54,346 bases of DNA from Lachnospiraceae bacterium (lineage in GTDB: Bacteria > Bacillota > Clostridia > Lachnospirales > Lachnospiraceae): assembly GCA_017557525.1 (NCBI GenBank), contig JAFYYN010000033.1, forward strand, positions 1 through 54,346. The letters run 5' to 3'. The position numbers and the translations under genes are program-made. The notes below the pieces were generated by a model. That model was not told the origin of the DNA and did not search any database. It worked only from the letters and a program-made list of their open reading frames with translations. Shown here piece after piece: positions 36,197-44,783 of this stretch (position 1 is the stretch's first letter; each line of letters starts with the position of its first letter).

Positions 36197-37150
36197 ATGG
36201 GATTATTCAGCAGATTGTTTTCGGGGTTAAGTAAGACCAGAAAAAGCATTGCAAGCGGACTTAGCAGCATATTCAGCGCATTTTCTTCGATAGATGACGA
36301 TTTCTACGAGGAGCTTGAGGAGACGCTTATCATGGCCGATCTTGGTATAAACGCCACGGAGGCCATAGTTGAAAACCTTAAGGAAAAGGTTAAGGAAAAT
36401 AAGATCAAAAAGCCCGAGGAGTGCAGGCAGCTGCTCATAGACAGTATCGAGGAGCAGATGACGGTACCTGAGGACGCTTATGAATTTGAAAACCGCAAAT
36501 CGGTTGTTATGGTAATCGGTGTTAACGGAGTCGGTAAGACCACATCCATCGGAAAGCTCGCAGGACAGCTTAAGGGCATGGGTAAAAAGGTGCTTGTTGC
36601 AGCTGCGGATACATTCAGAGCTGCAGCTATCGAACAGCTTACCGAGTGGACCAACAGGGCAGGAGTTGAGATAATCGCCCAGTCAGAAGGCTCGGATCCG
36701 GCTGCCGTTGTTTTTGATGCTGTTTCCGCAGCAAAATCAAGAAAAACCGATATCCTTCTCTGTGATACCGCAGGGCGTCTACATAACAAGAAAAACCTTA
36801 TGGACGAGTTAAAGAAGATCAACAGGATCGTTGACAGGGAATACCCTGACTGTTACCGCGAGACACTTGTTGTGCTCGATGGTACAACAGGACAGAACGC
36901 ACTTGCTCAGGCTAAGCAGTTTAGCGAGGTAGCTGATATCACAGGTATCATCATAACCAAGCTTGACGGCACGGCAAAGGGCGGTATTGCGGTTGCGATA
37001 CAGAAGGAGCTTGGCATACCGGTTAAGTATATCGGTGTCGGAGAGCATATCGACGACCTTCAGAAATTTGATCCTCATTCATTCGTTGAAGCGCTTTTCA
37101 GCATCAGGGAAACCGTATCTGAAAACGATGAAGAAGAGGAAGAACAGTAA
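36197..37150 (+). CDS. ftsY: Signal recognition particle receptor FtsY
   Basis: GTPase that docks SRP-ribosome complexes to the Sec translocon. The 317-residue protein has a short amphipathic N-terminus (MGLFSRLFSGLSKTRKS) rather than a long acidic A domain, a four-helix N domain, and a G domain with GVNGVGKTTS (about 109-118), DTFRAAAIEQL, DTAGRLHNKKNLM, TKLDGTAKGG and GVGEHIDDLQKFD. The acidic tail (NDEEEEEQ) is short. A long hairpin follows. Confidence 0.97.
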   Translation: MGLFSRLFSGLSKTRKSIASGLSSIFSAFSSIDDDFYEELEETLIMADLGINATEAIVENLKEKVKENKIKKPEECRQLLIDSIEEQMTVPEDAYEFENRKSVVMVIGVNGVGKTTSIGKLAGQLKGMGKKVLVAAADTFRAAAIEQLTEWTNRAGVEIIAQSEGSDPAAVVFDAVSAAKSRKTDILLCDTAGRLHNKKNLMDELKKINRIVDREYPDCYRETLVVLDGTTGQNALAQAKQFSEVADITGIIITKLDGTAKGGIAVAIQKELGIPVKYIGVGEHIDDLQKFDPHSFVEALFSIRETVSENDEEEEEQ

Positions 37151-37170
37151 AACTTTTTATAACAAAATAT

Positions 37171-37222
37171 AAAGATATCCACCACCTTATAGCGTAGCGA
37201 AGGCGGGGGGATATCTTTGTTT
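37171..37222 (+). terminator. Long hairpin terminator after ftsY
   Basis: AAAGATATCC (37171-37180) and GGATATCTTT (37209-37218) are a perfect ten-base inverted repeat. The pairing extends inward through CCACCTT with AAGGCGGGG. The run TCTTTGTTT follows, so this is probably the terminator of the plsX-ftsY block. Confidence 0.75.
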
Positions 37223-37319
37223 CAGTCGGGGTAAAAGCCACGACTGAAATGAGATGCGAATCATCATTTGGTTACCGGGGAAACGCGGAAGGCATTTTCG
37301 AGGTGACATTGACCATTTC
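37220..37319 (+). ncRNA. Structured leader or small RNA upstream of the CPBP gene
   Basis: After the terminator the spacer keeps folding. TTTCAGTCG (37220-37228) and CGACTGAAA (37241-37249) form a perfect nine-base stem with a 12-base loop. ATGAGAT and ATCATCAT (about 37250-37267) form a bulged stem capped by GCGA, a GNRA tetraloop. GTTACC (37271-37276) can pair with GGTGAC (37302-37307). I know no RNA family that matches. It may be the 5' leader of the CPBP gene or an independent small RNA. Confidence 0.4.
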
Positions 37320-37334
37320 AAGGAGTAACAGATT

Positions 37335-38249
37335 TTGGAAAACAATAACGAAAATTTGAGTACACAAGAGGAACGCTATATCCCCGAACAGTACAAGGAA
37401 GGCCATCCGAACCCGACTAAGGCAATAATATTGACCTTCCTTATCATGCTTACATTCATTGTAATCCAGGTCGTTGTAATGATACCGTTTATGATGCCCG
37501 GAGTCATGACTACATTGACCGAGGTTAAGAAAAGCGGGACAATGCTGAATGACGATGAGCTTACCCGGGCTATGCTGGGCAATGTGGATACCATTGCACT
37601 TACGGTTATAGCAACATTTATTTCGGCACTGGTCGCTGTACTGTGGTACCGTCTGGCATATTGCAGGAATTATGGATTTGCAGAGCTTAAGAAGACGTGT
37701 AAAAGAGTATTTAATTTAAGATCTGTCGGGGGGATAGTGCTTGCGGCCATATCTCTTTTCTACATGGCAAATTATATAACAGCCTTAGTTGGGTATATAA
37801 GTCCGTCCGCACTAAAGGAATACAATGATATTATCGAAAGCCTTAACCTTGACATGTCCGATGGGCTGGTGATCATCCTTACGGTGGTACTAGCACCGAT
37901 CAACGAAGAGTGCATAATGAGAGGTATTATCTTTACATACCTTAAGAAAAATATGCATGTATATATTGCCATTGCCATCAGTGCTGTCTATTTCGGTATA
38001 TTTCACCTTAATGTCATTCAGGGAGTATATGCAGCTGTGCTCGGTCTGTTTATGGCGTATCTTGCATATAAATACAAATCCATCATTGCATCAATGTTAT
38101 TCCATGCAGTATTTAACGGACTGAATTTCATTATCATCCTGTTCCCGGAAAACGTTCAGAACAGCGCAGCTCTGGGCATTATAATACCGATAGTTACCGG
38201 AGTCCTTTGGTTTTTCGTGGAAGGAAGAAGGAAAATTGAAGAAAATTGA
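37335..38249 (+). CDS. CPBP-family intramembrane glutamic endopeptidase
   Basis: A 304-residue polytopic membrane protein of the CPBP (CAAX/Abi) family. Its catalytic motifs are EECIMRG with Glu191, Glu192 and Arg196, FHLNVIQG with His224, and FHAVFNG with His257 and Asn261. About seven or eight helices are visible. Bacterial members act in bacteriocin maturation or immunity, or in cleaving anti-sigma factors; no substrate is evident here. TTG 37335 follows AAGGAG nine bases upstream. A new promoter follows the gene, so it is separate from the coiled-coil operon. Confidence 0.87.
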   Translation: MENNNENLSTQEERYIPEQYKEGHPNPTKAIILTFLIMLTFIVIQVVVMIPFMMPGVMTTLTEVKKSGTMLNDDELTRAMLGNVDTIALTVIATFISALVAVLWYRLAYCRNYGFAELKKTCKRVFNLRSVGGIVLAAISLFYMANYITALVGYISPSALKEYNDIIESLNLDMSDGLVIILTVVLAPINEECIMRGIIFTYLKKNMHVYIAIAISAVYFGIFHLNVIQGVYAAVLGLFMAYLAYKYKSIIASMLFHAVFNGLNFIIILFPENVQNSAALGIIIPIVTGVLWFFVEGRRKIEEN

Positions 38250-38269
38250 AGAAATTGCTTGATTTTTGT

Positions 38270-38298
38270 TGATTTTATGAAAAATTAAGTGTATAATA
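38270..38298 (+). promoter_or_regulatory. Promoter of the coiled-coil/XpaC/TelA operon
   Basis: TTGATT (38270-38275), a 17-base spacer and a consensus TATAAT (38293-38298). The leader of about 75 bases holds a G-rich/U-rich stem (GGGGGAAAA with TTTTTCTCC) and a GCTGT/ACAGC hairpin (38348-38365) just before GGAGG of the first gene. Confidence 0.8.
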
Positions 38299-38379
38299 AT
38301 ACAGAATAGGGGGAAAATTGACTTTTTCTCCTCTTATTGGGGTTTATGCTGTACAAAAAAACAGCTATGGAGGTTAAGT

Positions 38380-41214
38380 ATGGACAGAGCAGACAATCAG
38401 GCCGCTGAGAAGAACAAAGAATCAGGGAAGTCTTTAGGAGATCTCTTAAGGGCGCTTAATTCTTTCCAGGATTCGCTCGGCGAAATGATGGATGAAAACG
38501 AGGTAGCGGAGTTTACCTTCAATGACAAGAATATTGTCTTTGGAACCGGTTACCGTATCGGTATCCCTGACGGCTTTAAGGTTAATCTTCAGTCAGTCAG
38601 TGCCAACGGCCAGGGAAGGGACTTCCTTGCATGGGTTCCCAGCGAAAATGAAAAGCAGGACTTTGTACTTGCCGATGCAGACGAGGAAAAGCCCATAGAG
38701 CTTCTTCATAACGGAAACGGGACTGCCGACGGTAAGACAGGTTACGATCTTGCCAAAGAAGTTTATGATGATATGGTAAGCGGCGGTGTTAACAAATCAA
38801 AGCTTTACCTTAAGGAATATTCTTTTGGGAAAATTACAGGCGGTTTTATTAGACGTGTTATGTCGTCCATGTGCTGCAATTACTATGTGTTCTTGGAGCT
38901 GAACGGACGTGTATTAAAGTTACGTGTAATTTTTAACAACAAATATTCAACCGAAAGTATGGACGGTACTGTCACAGCATGGCTGGATACTCTTACCTGG
39001 GCAGGAAACGAGGCTGCAGAGGCAGAAAGAAATAACAAGGCTAAGGAAGAGGAAGAACGTAAGGCAAGGGAAGAAGCTGAGCGTAAGGCAGCCGAGGAGG
39101 CAGCAAGGAGAGCTGAGGAAGAGGCAAAGCGTGCCGCTGAGGAAGCAGCTCGCAAGGCTGAAGAAGAAAGAAAGAGAAAAGAAGAGGAAGAGCGTAGAGC
39201 AGCCGAAGAAGCAGCTCGCAAGGCTGAGGAAGAGGCAAGGAAAGCCGAAGAAGAAAGAAAGAGAAAAGAAGAGGAAGAACGTAGAGCAGCCGAAGAAGCA
39301 GCCCGCAAAGCTGAGGAAGAGGCAAGGAAAGCCGAAGAAGAAAGAAAGAGAAAAGAAGAGGAAGAGCGTAGAGCCGCTGAAGAGGCAGCTCGCAAAGCTG
39401 AGGAAGAGGCAAGGAAAGCCGAAGAAGAAAGAAAGAGAAAAGAAGAGGAAGAGGCTAAAGCCGCTGAGGAAGCAAAGCGTAAAGCCGAGGAAGAAGCAAA
39501 GAAGGCTGAGGAAGAGCGCTTAGCAACACTTGCAAAGGTAGAGGCAGCAAGAAAGATCGCTTCTGATAAGGCTAGGGAAGAGGCTGCAAGATTAGAGATA
39601 GAAAAGGCTGAAAAGGAAAAGCTTGAGTCAGAGCGTGCAGCAAAGGAAGCAGAAGAAAAGGCTAAGGAAGAGGCTATAAGACTTGCTAAAGAGGCTGAGG
39701 AAAAGGCTAAGGCTGATGCAGCAAGGATAGCTAAGGAAGAAAAGGAAGCAGAAGAAAGAGCAGCAGCTGAAAAGGCAGCAAAGGAAAAGGCAGCTGCTGA
39801 AAGACTTGCTATAGAAAAGGCAGCTAAGGCTGCAGCAGAGCGTGCAGCAAAGGAAGCAGCCGAGAAAGAAAAGGCTGAAAGAGAGGCAGCAGAAAGAGCA
39901 GCCAGAGAGGCAGCCGAGAAGGAAAAGGCTGAAAGAGAGGCAACAGAAAGAGCAGCCAGAGAGGCAGCCGAGAAAGAAAAGGCTGAAAAGGAAGCAGCCG
40001 AGCGTGCGGCAAAGGAGGCTGCAGAGAAAGCAAGACTTGAGCAGGAAGCCAAGGAGGCTGAAAGAATAGAGGCAGCCAAGGCAGCAGCTATGGCAGCAGC
40101 AGAAAAAGCACGTTCAGAGGAAGATGCAAGGATCGCGGCTGCAAAGGCAGCAGCTTTAGAACGTGCTTCAGAAGAAGCTAAGTCCAAGGAAGCAGAGAGG
40201 ATTGCAGCAGCTAAGGCAGCTGCAGCTCAGTATGAGATAGAGCGTGCTATTTCGAAGGGTGACAGTTCGGTAGTTGGCGCCGGTATAAGTGCCGGAGCGG
40301 TAGCAACAAACGATGCTGAAAAGAGTGCTACAGCAAAAGCAGAAAGCGTTGAAGCAGAGCGTCTTGCAGAAAAGCAGAGAAGAGATGAGCTCAGACAGCG
40401 TGAGGAAAGAAGACGCGAGGAAGAGCAGCTTCAGAGATTAGAGGAAGAAAAGCGTCATCAGCAGTTAAAGAAGCATGCTGAGGACTTAAGAAATCAGGAA
40501 GATGTTGCAGTAAGCCAGCTTAAGGCTGAAAAGGAAAAGCTTATTCAGGAGAGAGTACAGATCGCGGCTGAGATTAACGAGTGCATGCTCGAAAAGGCTG
40601 AGATCGAGAAGCAGTACGATTTAGAGCGTACACAGTTCCTACAGGTTGAGAATCAGGTTAACGCAACACTGTTTAATGCACAGGGCAGAAAGAAAGATCT
40701 TGAGGCTCAGGCTCAGGAGTCGGAAAACAGATACTCCTATAAAGAGCAGACCGAAAAGAAGAGACTTCTTAAGTTAAAGGATGATTTAAGGACTGCATTT
40801 GCTGCAGTAGAGCTTGCAGGAGAAATAGAGGCTATCTTCAGAGAGAAGGCAGCTTCCGGCAATAAGAAGAAATCACTCCTTTATAAGCAGAAGACTGAGG
40901 ACAGAGAAAATGCCGAGAAAGAGCTTGATTCAATTAAGAATCAGTTCGAGATAGCTCAGATTAACAGCAAGGCTACTATCGAAGAACATCAGAAGGTAAA
41001 GGAAAAGTTCGACAAGGATTTAGCCGCTATTAATGAGACCATCGAGGAAAATCAGTCAGTCATATCTGCAAAGAAGGAAAGCATGCAGGTATTAAAGGAC
41101 AGAAGCAAGGCTGTCGATGACAGAAGGGCAGTAGCAAATAAGAAGATTAAAGAAATAGAAGATTCAATGCGTGATATAGACGTCAGGATCAGGGAAGAAG
41201 AGGCAAAACACTAA
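38380..41214 (+). CDS. Giant Ala/Glu/Lys/Arg-rich single-helix/coiled-coil protein
   Basis: I do not recognise this 944-residue protein. A globular N-terminal domain (about 1-210) has a motif GYRIGIPDGFKVNL and a CC pair in SSMCCNYYVF. Then about 410 residues are almost only A, E, K and R, in patterns such as AARKAEEEARKAEEERKRKEEEERRAAEE, typical of a stable single alpha-helix. A short break (about 625-645, VVGAGISAGAVATN) leads to a more ordinary coiled coil (about 665-944). No signal peptide or membrane helix is seen, so it is probably cytoplasmic, bridging about 60 nm if fully helical. It heads an operon with XpaC and TelA relatives. A strand-opposite open frame is a shadow of the repeats. 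Confidence 0.8.
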   Translation: MDRADNQAAEKNKESGKSLGDLLRALNSFQDSLGEMMDENEVAEFTFNDKNIVFGTGYRIGIPDGFKVNLQSVSANGQGRDFLAWVPSENEKQDFVLADADEEKPIELLHNGNGTADGKTGYDLAKEVYDDMVSGGVNKSKLYLKEYSFGKITGGFIRRVMSSMCCNYYVFLELNGRVLKLRVIFNNKYSTESMDGTVTAWLDTLTWAGNEAAEAERNNKAKEEEERKAREEAERKAAEEAARRAEEEAKRAAEEAARKAEEERKRKEEEERRAAEEAARKAEEEARKAEEERKRKEEEERRAAEEAARKAEEEARKAEEERKRKEEEERRAAEEAARKAEEEARKAEEERKRKEEEEAKAAEEAKRKAEEEAKKAEEERLATLAKVEAARKIASDKAREEAARLEIEKAEKEKLESERAAKEAEEKAKEEAIRLAKEAEEKAKADAARIAKEEKEAEERAAAEKAAKEKAAAERLAIEKAAKAAAERAAKEAAEKEKAEREAAERAAREAAEKEKAEREATERAAREAAEKEKAEKEAAERAAKEAAEKARLEQEAKEAERIEAAKAAAMAAAEKARSEEDARIAAAKAAALERASEEAKSKEAERIAAAKAAAAQYEIERAISKGDSSVVGAGISAGAVATNDAEKSATAKAESVEAERLAEKQRRDELRQREERRREEEQLQRLEEEKRHQQLKKHAEDLRNQEDVAVSQLKAEKEKLIQERVQIAAEINECMLEKAEIEKQYDLERTQFLQVENQVNATLFNAQGRKKDLEAQAQESENRYSYKEQTEKKRLLKLKDDLRTAFAAVELAGEIEAIFREKAASGNKKKSLLYKQKTEDRENAEKELDSIKNQFEIAQINSKATIEEHQKVKEKFDKDLAAINETIEENQSVISAKKESMQVLKDRSKAVDDRRAVANKKIKEIEDSMRDIDVRIREEEAKH
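39211..39471 (+). repeat. Three tandem 87-base repeats in the coiled-coil gene
   Basis: Copies start at 39211, 39298 and 39385 and encode the same 29-residue unit, beginning AARKAEEEARKAEEE. The copies are nearly identical at the DNA level, the last diverging at its end. A shorter 22-residue partial copy precedes them. The identity implies recent duplication and likely copy-number variation between strains. Confidence 0.9.
39856..40017 (+). repeat. Three tandem 54-base repeats in the coiled-coil gene
   Basis: Copies start at 39856, 39910 and 39964 and encode an 18-residue unit, AAEKEKAEREAAERAARE with small changes. This is a second, independent repeat family in the same helix. Confidence 0.85.
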
Positions 41215-41237
41215 GCTAGAGAAAGGCGGATTACAAA

Positions 41238-42572
41238 ATGACAGTAGATGAAATTTTTTCAAGCGAATCTGAGCATTTGTATTTCAGACTCATAGCTGCC
41301 CGAAATGCCTTAAATGCAGCCAACGATTCAGATACAATACAGGTGCTGAATGATATACTTGATGATACATTAAATAGTATTGACAGGATCGGAACCGACG
41401 AGGAAATAGCCGCTGCCGAGGAAATAGTTGTCAGAAAGAGCAATAAGACTGTTAAGGATTATCTTAGCAGCCAGAAATTTGCACTGATAGCTACCGCGGT
41501 AATGTTTGTTGCTGCAGTCGGAGCCGCTCTTGCACTGCTGCTCATTATACTGGGCGGCGGTGACATTTCAAAGATGATCAAGCCTATTGTTACCGTAGTA
41601 ATTATCGGCGGCGGTATTTTTGCCATGGCATTCTTCGTAACAAAATATATGAAGAAGCGTATGAATGCTGCCCGTGAGCAGCTTAACGGCAGGACAGTTA
41701 TAGGCTGCAGGATAAATACCGGTACAAAGACCGTATCTACAAAATCCACATCATCTTCAACTTCTGCAAGCAGCTCTTCTGCATCTGCTACCAAGCAGCG
41801 TGAGAGCAGACCTGCTTCGACAACTAAGACAAAGGTATACAGAAACTACTTTGGTATTATAAAGTGGGTTGTTATCTTAGGCGTTATAGGAGCTCTTGCT
41901 TTTGTAGTATTTACAAAGCGTGCCGAGATAGTTGATTCTGCAAAGACCATTATGTTTAATATCGGCATATATGATCCTGCAGGTGATGCAAACAGTGAGC
42001 GTTTCGCTGAGATCAGAAATACTCTTATCAATAAGAGAAAGGGTATCTGCTATAATGAGGCTGAAAAGCTTTTTGCCGAGGAGAAATTCTTTGAAGCAGC
42101 CGAAATGTACAATAACAGCTACGGTTACAATGATCAGATAGAGGCAAAGATTACTCTTGCTAACAACTGCGGACATTATGTAAATGCAGACGAGCTTGTT
42201 AAAACATCAATGTACCAGGCAAGAGTTGAGTTAAACAAGATCAAGCTTCCTTTCAGCGGTGTCAAGATCGGCGGAAAGGGAACTAAGAATGTTGATCTGG
42301 TATTAAAGCAGTACACCAGGTATCTTGATTTCACCGGTGTTTACGGCAGCGGAGATGATACCTTCAATATCAAGGATTTTGTAGTTAAGAATAATCAGGT
42401 TTATATCGTTGAGAATAAGCTTGGCGAGATGAAGATCAGTTCAGACATTGATCGTGAAGGTTATGAGTATCTTGTAGAAAAGAAGTCAGGCGAGGATGTT
42501 ACCCGGTGGTATATTGCTACCGATCATGTTCTTAAGGTAACCGGAGAAGAAGAAAAGAGACTTAAGAAATAA
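41238..42572 (+). CDS. Membrane protein of unknown function in the XpaC/TelA operon
   Basis: I do not recognise this 444-residue protein. An N-terminal helical segment (about 1-75) is followed by two membrane helices (about 80-107 and 112-135), a Ser/Thr-rich linker (about 160-195), a third helix (about 206-226, IIKWVVILGVIGALAFVVF) and an extracytoplasmic or cytoplasmic C-terminal region. That region has a TPR-like stretch (YNEAEKLFAEEKFFEAAEMYNNSYGYND) and a beta-rich end. It starts 23 bases after the coiled-coil gene with AAAGGCGG upstream. Confidence 0.75.
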   Translation: MTVDEIFSSESEHLYFRLIAARNALNAANDSDTIQVLNDILDDTLNSIDRIGTDEEIAAAEEIVVRKSNKTVKDYLSSQKFALIATAVMFVAAVGAALALLLIILGGGDISKMIKPIVTVVIIGGGIFAMAFFVTKYMKKRMNAAREQLNGRTVIGCRINTGTKTVSTKSTSSSTSASSSSASATKQRESRPASTTKTKVYRNYFGIIKWVVILGVIGALAFVVFTKRAEIVDSAKTIMFNIGIYDPAGDANSERFAEIRNTLINKRKGICYNEAEKLFAEEKFFEAAEMYNNSYGYNDQIEAKITLANNCGHYVNADELVKTSMYQARVELNKIKLPFSGVKIGGKGTKNVDLVLKQYTRYLDFTGVYGSGDDTFNIKDFVVKNNQVYIVENKLGEMKISSDIDREGYEYLVEKKSGEDVTRWYIATDHVLKVTGEEEKRLKK

Positions 42573-42601
42573 TTCCGTAATAAGGAAGGAGTTGCAACAG
42601 G

Positions 42602-43339
42602 ATGGCTAAGAAGTTCCAAAAAAGTCCCTGGAGCTCAGCAGGACCGGTTTATGTTGCTGCAGCGGCTTTTGTCGGGGGAGTACTTGTTTTCCCGGCTACT
42701 GCCTCGGGACTTTTTGTGGCGGGACTAACTTCATTCTGTGGTTGGGCTATCAGCAAGATGTTCTGGCCCAAAAAGTTAGTTGATGCTATAGAGGATACAA
42801 CTGCTAAACAACAGCAGGATATGGGTGAGGTAAAGCAGGAGGAAAAGAAGCCTGATATCGATCCCAATATCAAGAAACGCCCGAGAACAGGGGATCAGGC
42901 TATAGATTCCCTGCTGGATGAGGAAGAAAAGGCTATATCGGAAATGAGGCGTCTGGACAGAGCCATAGAGGACGAAAAGGTTTCTGCACAGATATTACAT
43001 CTTGAGGATGTAACTACCAAGATAGTAAACTTCATAGTCGATAATCCTCAGAAAAAGAGTCAGGTAAGAAAATTCTTTAATTACTACCTGCCCACAACTT
43101 TAAAGCTTTTAAATGCGTACGACAGGATGGATGAAACCGGCATTTCCGGTATGAACATCGACGGTACCAAGGGAAAGGTGGAAGAAATGATGGACACCTC
43201 CCTAGCCGCATTTGATAAACAGCTTGATGCGCTTTATGCCGATGATGCTCTTGATATTTCGGCAGAGATAAAGGTTATGGAGGGTATGCTGGCTCAGGAA
43301 GGTCTTAAGGACGATGCGATTTCGGGACTTAAGATGTAA
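42602..43339 (+). CDS. xpaC: XpaC-family protein
   Basis: A 245-residue protein with two N-terminal hydrophobic segments (about 15-33 and 35-52) and an XpaC domain in its C-terminal half, marked by RKFFNYYLPTTLKLLNAYDRM (split FFNYYLPTTLKLL is the core). XpaC was named for 5-bromo-4-chloroindolyl phosphate hydrolysis in Bacillus; its real role is unknown. In B. subtilis xpaC is next to yaaN, a TelA homologue, and the same pair is adjacent here. Confidence 0.85.
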   Translation: MAKKFQKSPWSSAGPVYVAAAAFVGGVLVFPATASGLFVAGLTSFCGWAISKMFWPKKLVDAIEDTTAKQQQDMGEVKQEEKKPDIDPNIKKRPRTGDQAIDSLLDEEEKAISEMRRLDRAIEDEKVSAQILHLEDVTTKIVNFIVDNPQKKSQVRKFFNYYLPTTLKLLNAYDRMDETGISGMNIDGTKGKVEEMMDTSLAAFDKQLDALYADDALDISAEIKVMEGMLAQEGLKDDAISGLKM

Positions 43340-43486
43340 ATGGAAATACTTTGGTTTAATTTGCACTAAACACAGAAGATTTAAGGACTATTTAATATTA
43401 TTTGCTCTATATTATATATGTAATGAGTGATAATATTATAAACGTTACAAAGTAATAAAAGCAGTTGATTAGGAGGAAATATTTTT

Positions 43487-44749
43487 ATGGATAACGGAAT
43501 GCCTTCGTTAACACTTGAACCCAATGCAATGGCAGCGCCTCAGGCACCTGCTGCAGCTACGGCACCTTCTATGCCCGAAGCAGTAGCACAGCCCCAGGCT
43601 TTTGATGCATTTGAGGTAAAGCAAGCACCTTCGGCACCCACACTGACACTTAATCCTCAGGCAGAGGAGCAGCAACAGCAGCAGCCTCAGCAGCAGAAGC
43701 AGGAAGATAACAGCGTTCAGATCAATGAGGATATGCTTACCGAAGAGGAAAAGGCTATCGTTAATGATTTTGCTTCAAAGATAGATATTTCCGATTCTAA
43801 TATGGTAATGACCTATGGTGCCGCTGCACAGCAACATATCGCATCCTTCTCTGAGTCAGCACTTAACAGTGTAAAGACAAAGGATTTAGGTGAGATAGGC
43901 GAGACACTTTCATCTCTGGTAGTTCAGTTAAAGACCATGGACGAGCCTGAGAAAAAGGGTATTGCAGGCTGGTTCCAGAAGAAAAAGCATGACCTTGAGG
44001 CTATGAAGGCTAATTATTCAAAGGCTGAGGCTAATGTTGATAAGATAGTTGAAATGCTCGAGCAGCATCAGGTAACCCTTATGAAGGATATCGCACTGTT
44101 CGATCAGATGTATGACTTAAATCTTAAGTACTATAAAGAGCTTACCATGTACATAATCGCAGGTAAGAAGAGACTTGCAGAGGTACGTGCTACAAAGCTC
44201 CAGGAGCTCCGTGTTAAGGCAGAGCAGTCCGGTTCACAGGAAGATGCACAGGCATATAATGACTTTGCAAACTTATGTGACAGATTTGAGAAAAAGCTAC
44301 ATGACTTAGAGCTTACCCGTATGATCTCAATTCAGATGGGTCCTCAGACCAGAATGCTCCAGAACAACGATACTTTAATGGTAGAGAAGATACAGTCATC
44401 TATCGTTAATACTATCCCTCTCTGGAAGTCACAGATGGTACTTGCACTCGGTATCGAGCATGGACGTCAGGCTACAGCAGCTCAGTCGGCAGTTACCAAT
44501 ATGACAAATGAGCTCTTAAGAAAGAATGCTGAGACATTAAAGATGGCTACTATCGAGACTGCTAAGGAAGCAGAGAGATCAGTAGTTGATATCGAGACCT
44601 TAAAGGCTACAAATGAGAACCTTATCACAACACTCGACGAGGTTATGAAGATCCAGAGCGAAGGCAAGGCAAAACGTGCAGCAGCCGAGCAGGAGCTTGG
44701 AAGGATCGAAGGCGAGTTAAAGACAAAGCTTATGGAGCTCAGAAGCTAA
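43487..44749 (+). CDS. TelA-family (toxic anion resistance) protein
   Basis: A 420-residue helical protein. An Ala/Pro/Gln-rich start (about 1-70, with a QQQQQPQQQK run) precedes a TelA domain (about 80-415). Typical features are KDLGEIGETLSSLVVQLK, KKGIAGWFQKKK, the middle KDIALFDQMYDLNLKYYKELTMYIIAGKKRL (long helix) and NTIPLWKSQMVLALG near 310. TelA proteins associate with tellurite and other stress resistance, but the mechanism is not settled. AGGAGG precedes ATG 43487. The 147-base gap upstream is AT-rich; I could not place a convincing promoter in it. Confidence 0.9.
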   Translation: MDNGMPSLTLEPNAMAAPQAPAAATAPSMPEAVAQPQAFDAFEVKQAPSAPTLTLNPQAEEQQQQQPQQQKQEDNSVQINEDMLTEEEKAIVNDFASKIDISDSNMVMTYGAAAQQHIASFSESALNSVKTKDLGEIGETLSSLVVQLKTMDEPEKKGIAGWFQKKKHDLEAMKANYSKAEANVDKIVEMLEQHQVTLMKDIALFDQMYDLNLKYYKELTMYIIAGKKRLAEVRATKLQELRVKAEQSGSQEDAQAYNDFANLCDRFEKKLHDLELTRMISIQMGPQTRMLQNNDTLMVEKIQSSIVNTIPLWKSQMVLALGIEHGRQATAAQSAVTNMTNELLRKNAETLKMATIETAKEAERSVVDIETLKATNENLITTLDEVMKIQSEGKAKRAAAEQELGRIEGELKTKLMELRS

Positions 44750-44783
44750 AGCAGACGCATTTTTACTAAAGGATGGATTGTAA

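Noticed and set aside
38883-40187. A 434-codon open frame on the minus strand across the coiled-coil gene, Ser/Ala-rich
   Set aside because: It mirrors the A/E/K-rich repeats of the plus-strand gene; it has no ribosome binding site or recognisable domain and depends only on the biased composition.
43340-43486. Separate promoter before the TelA gene
   Set aside because: The gap is AT-rich with several TATA-like words, but no -35/-10 pair at 16-18 base spacing was convincing.
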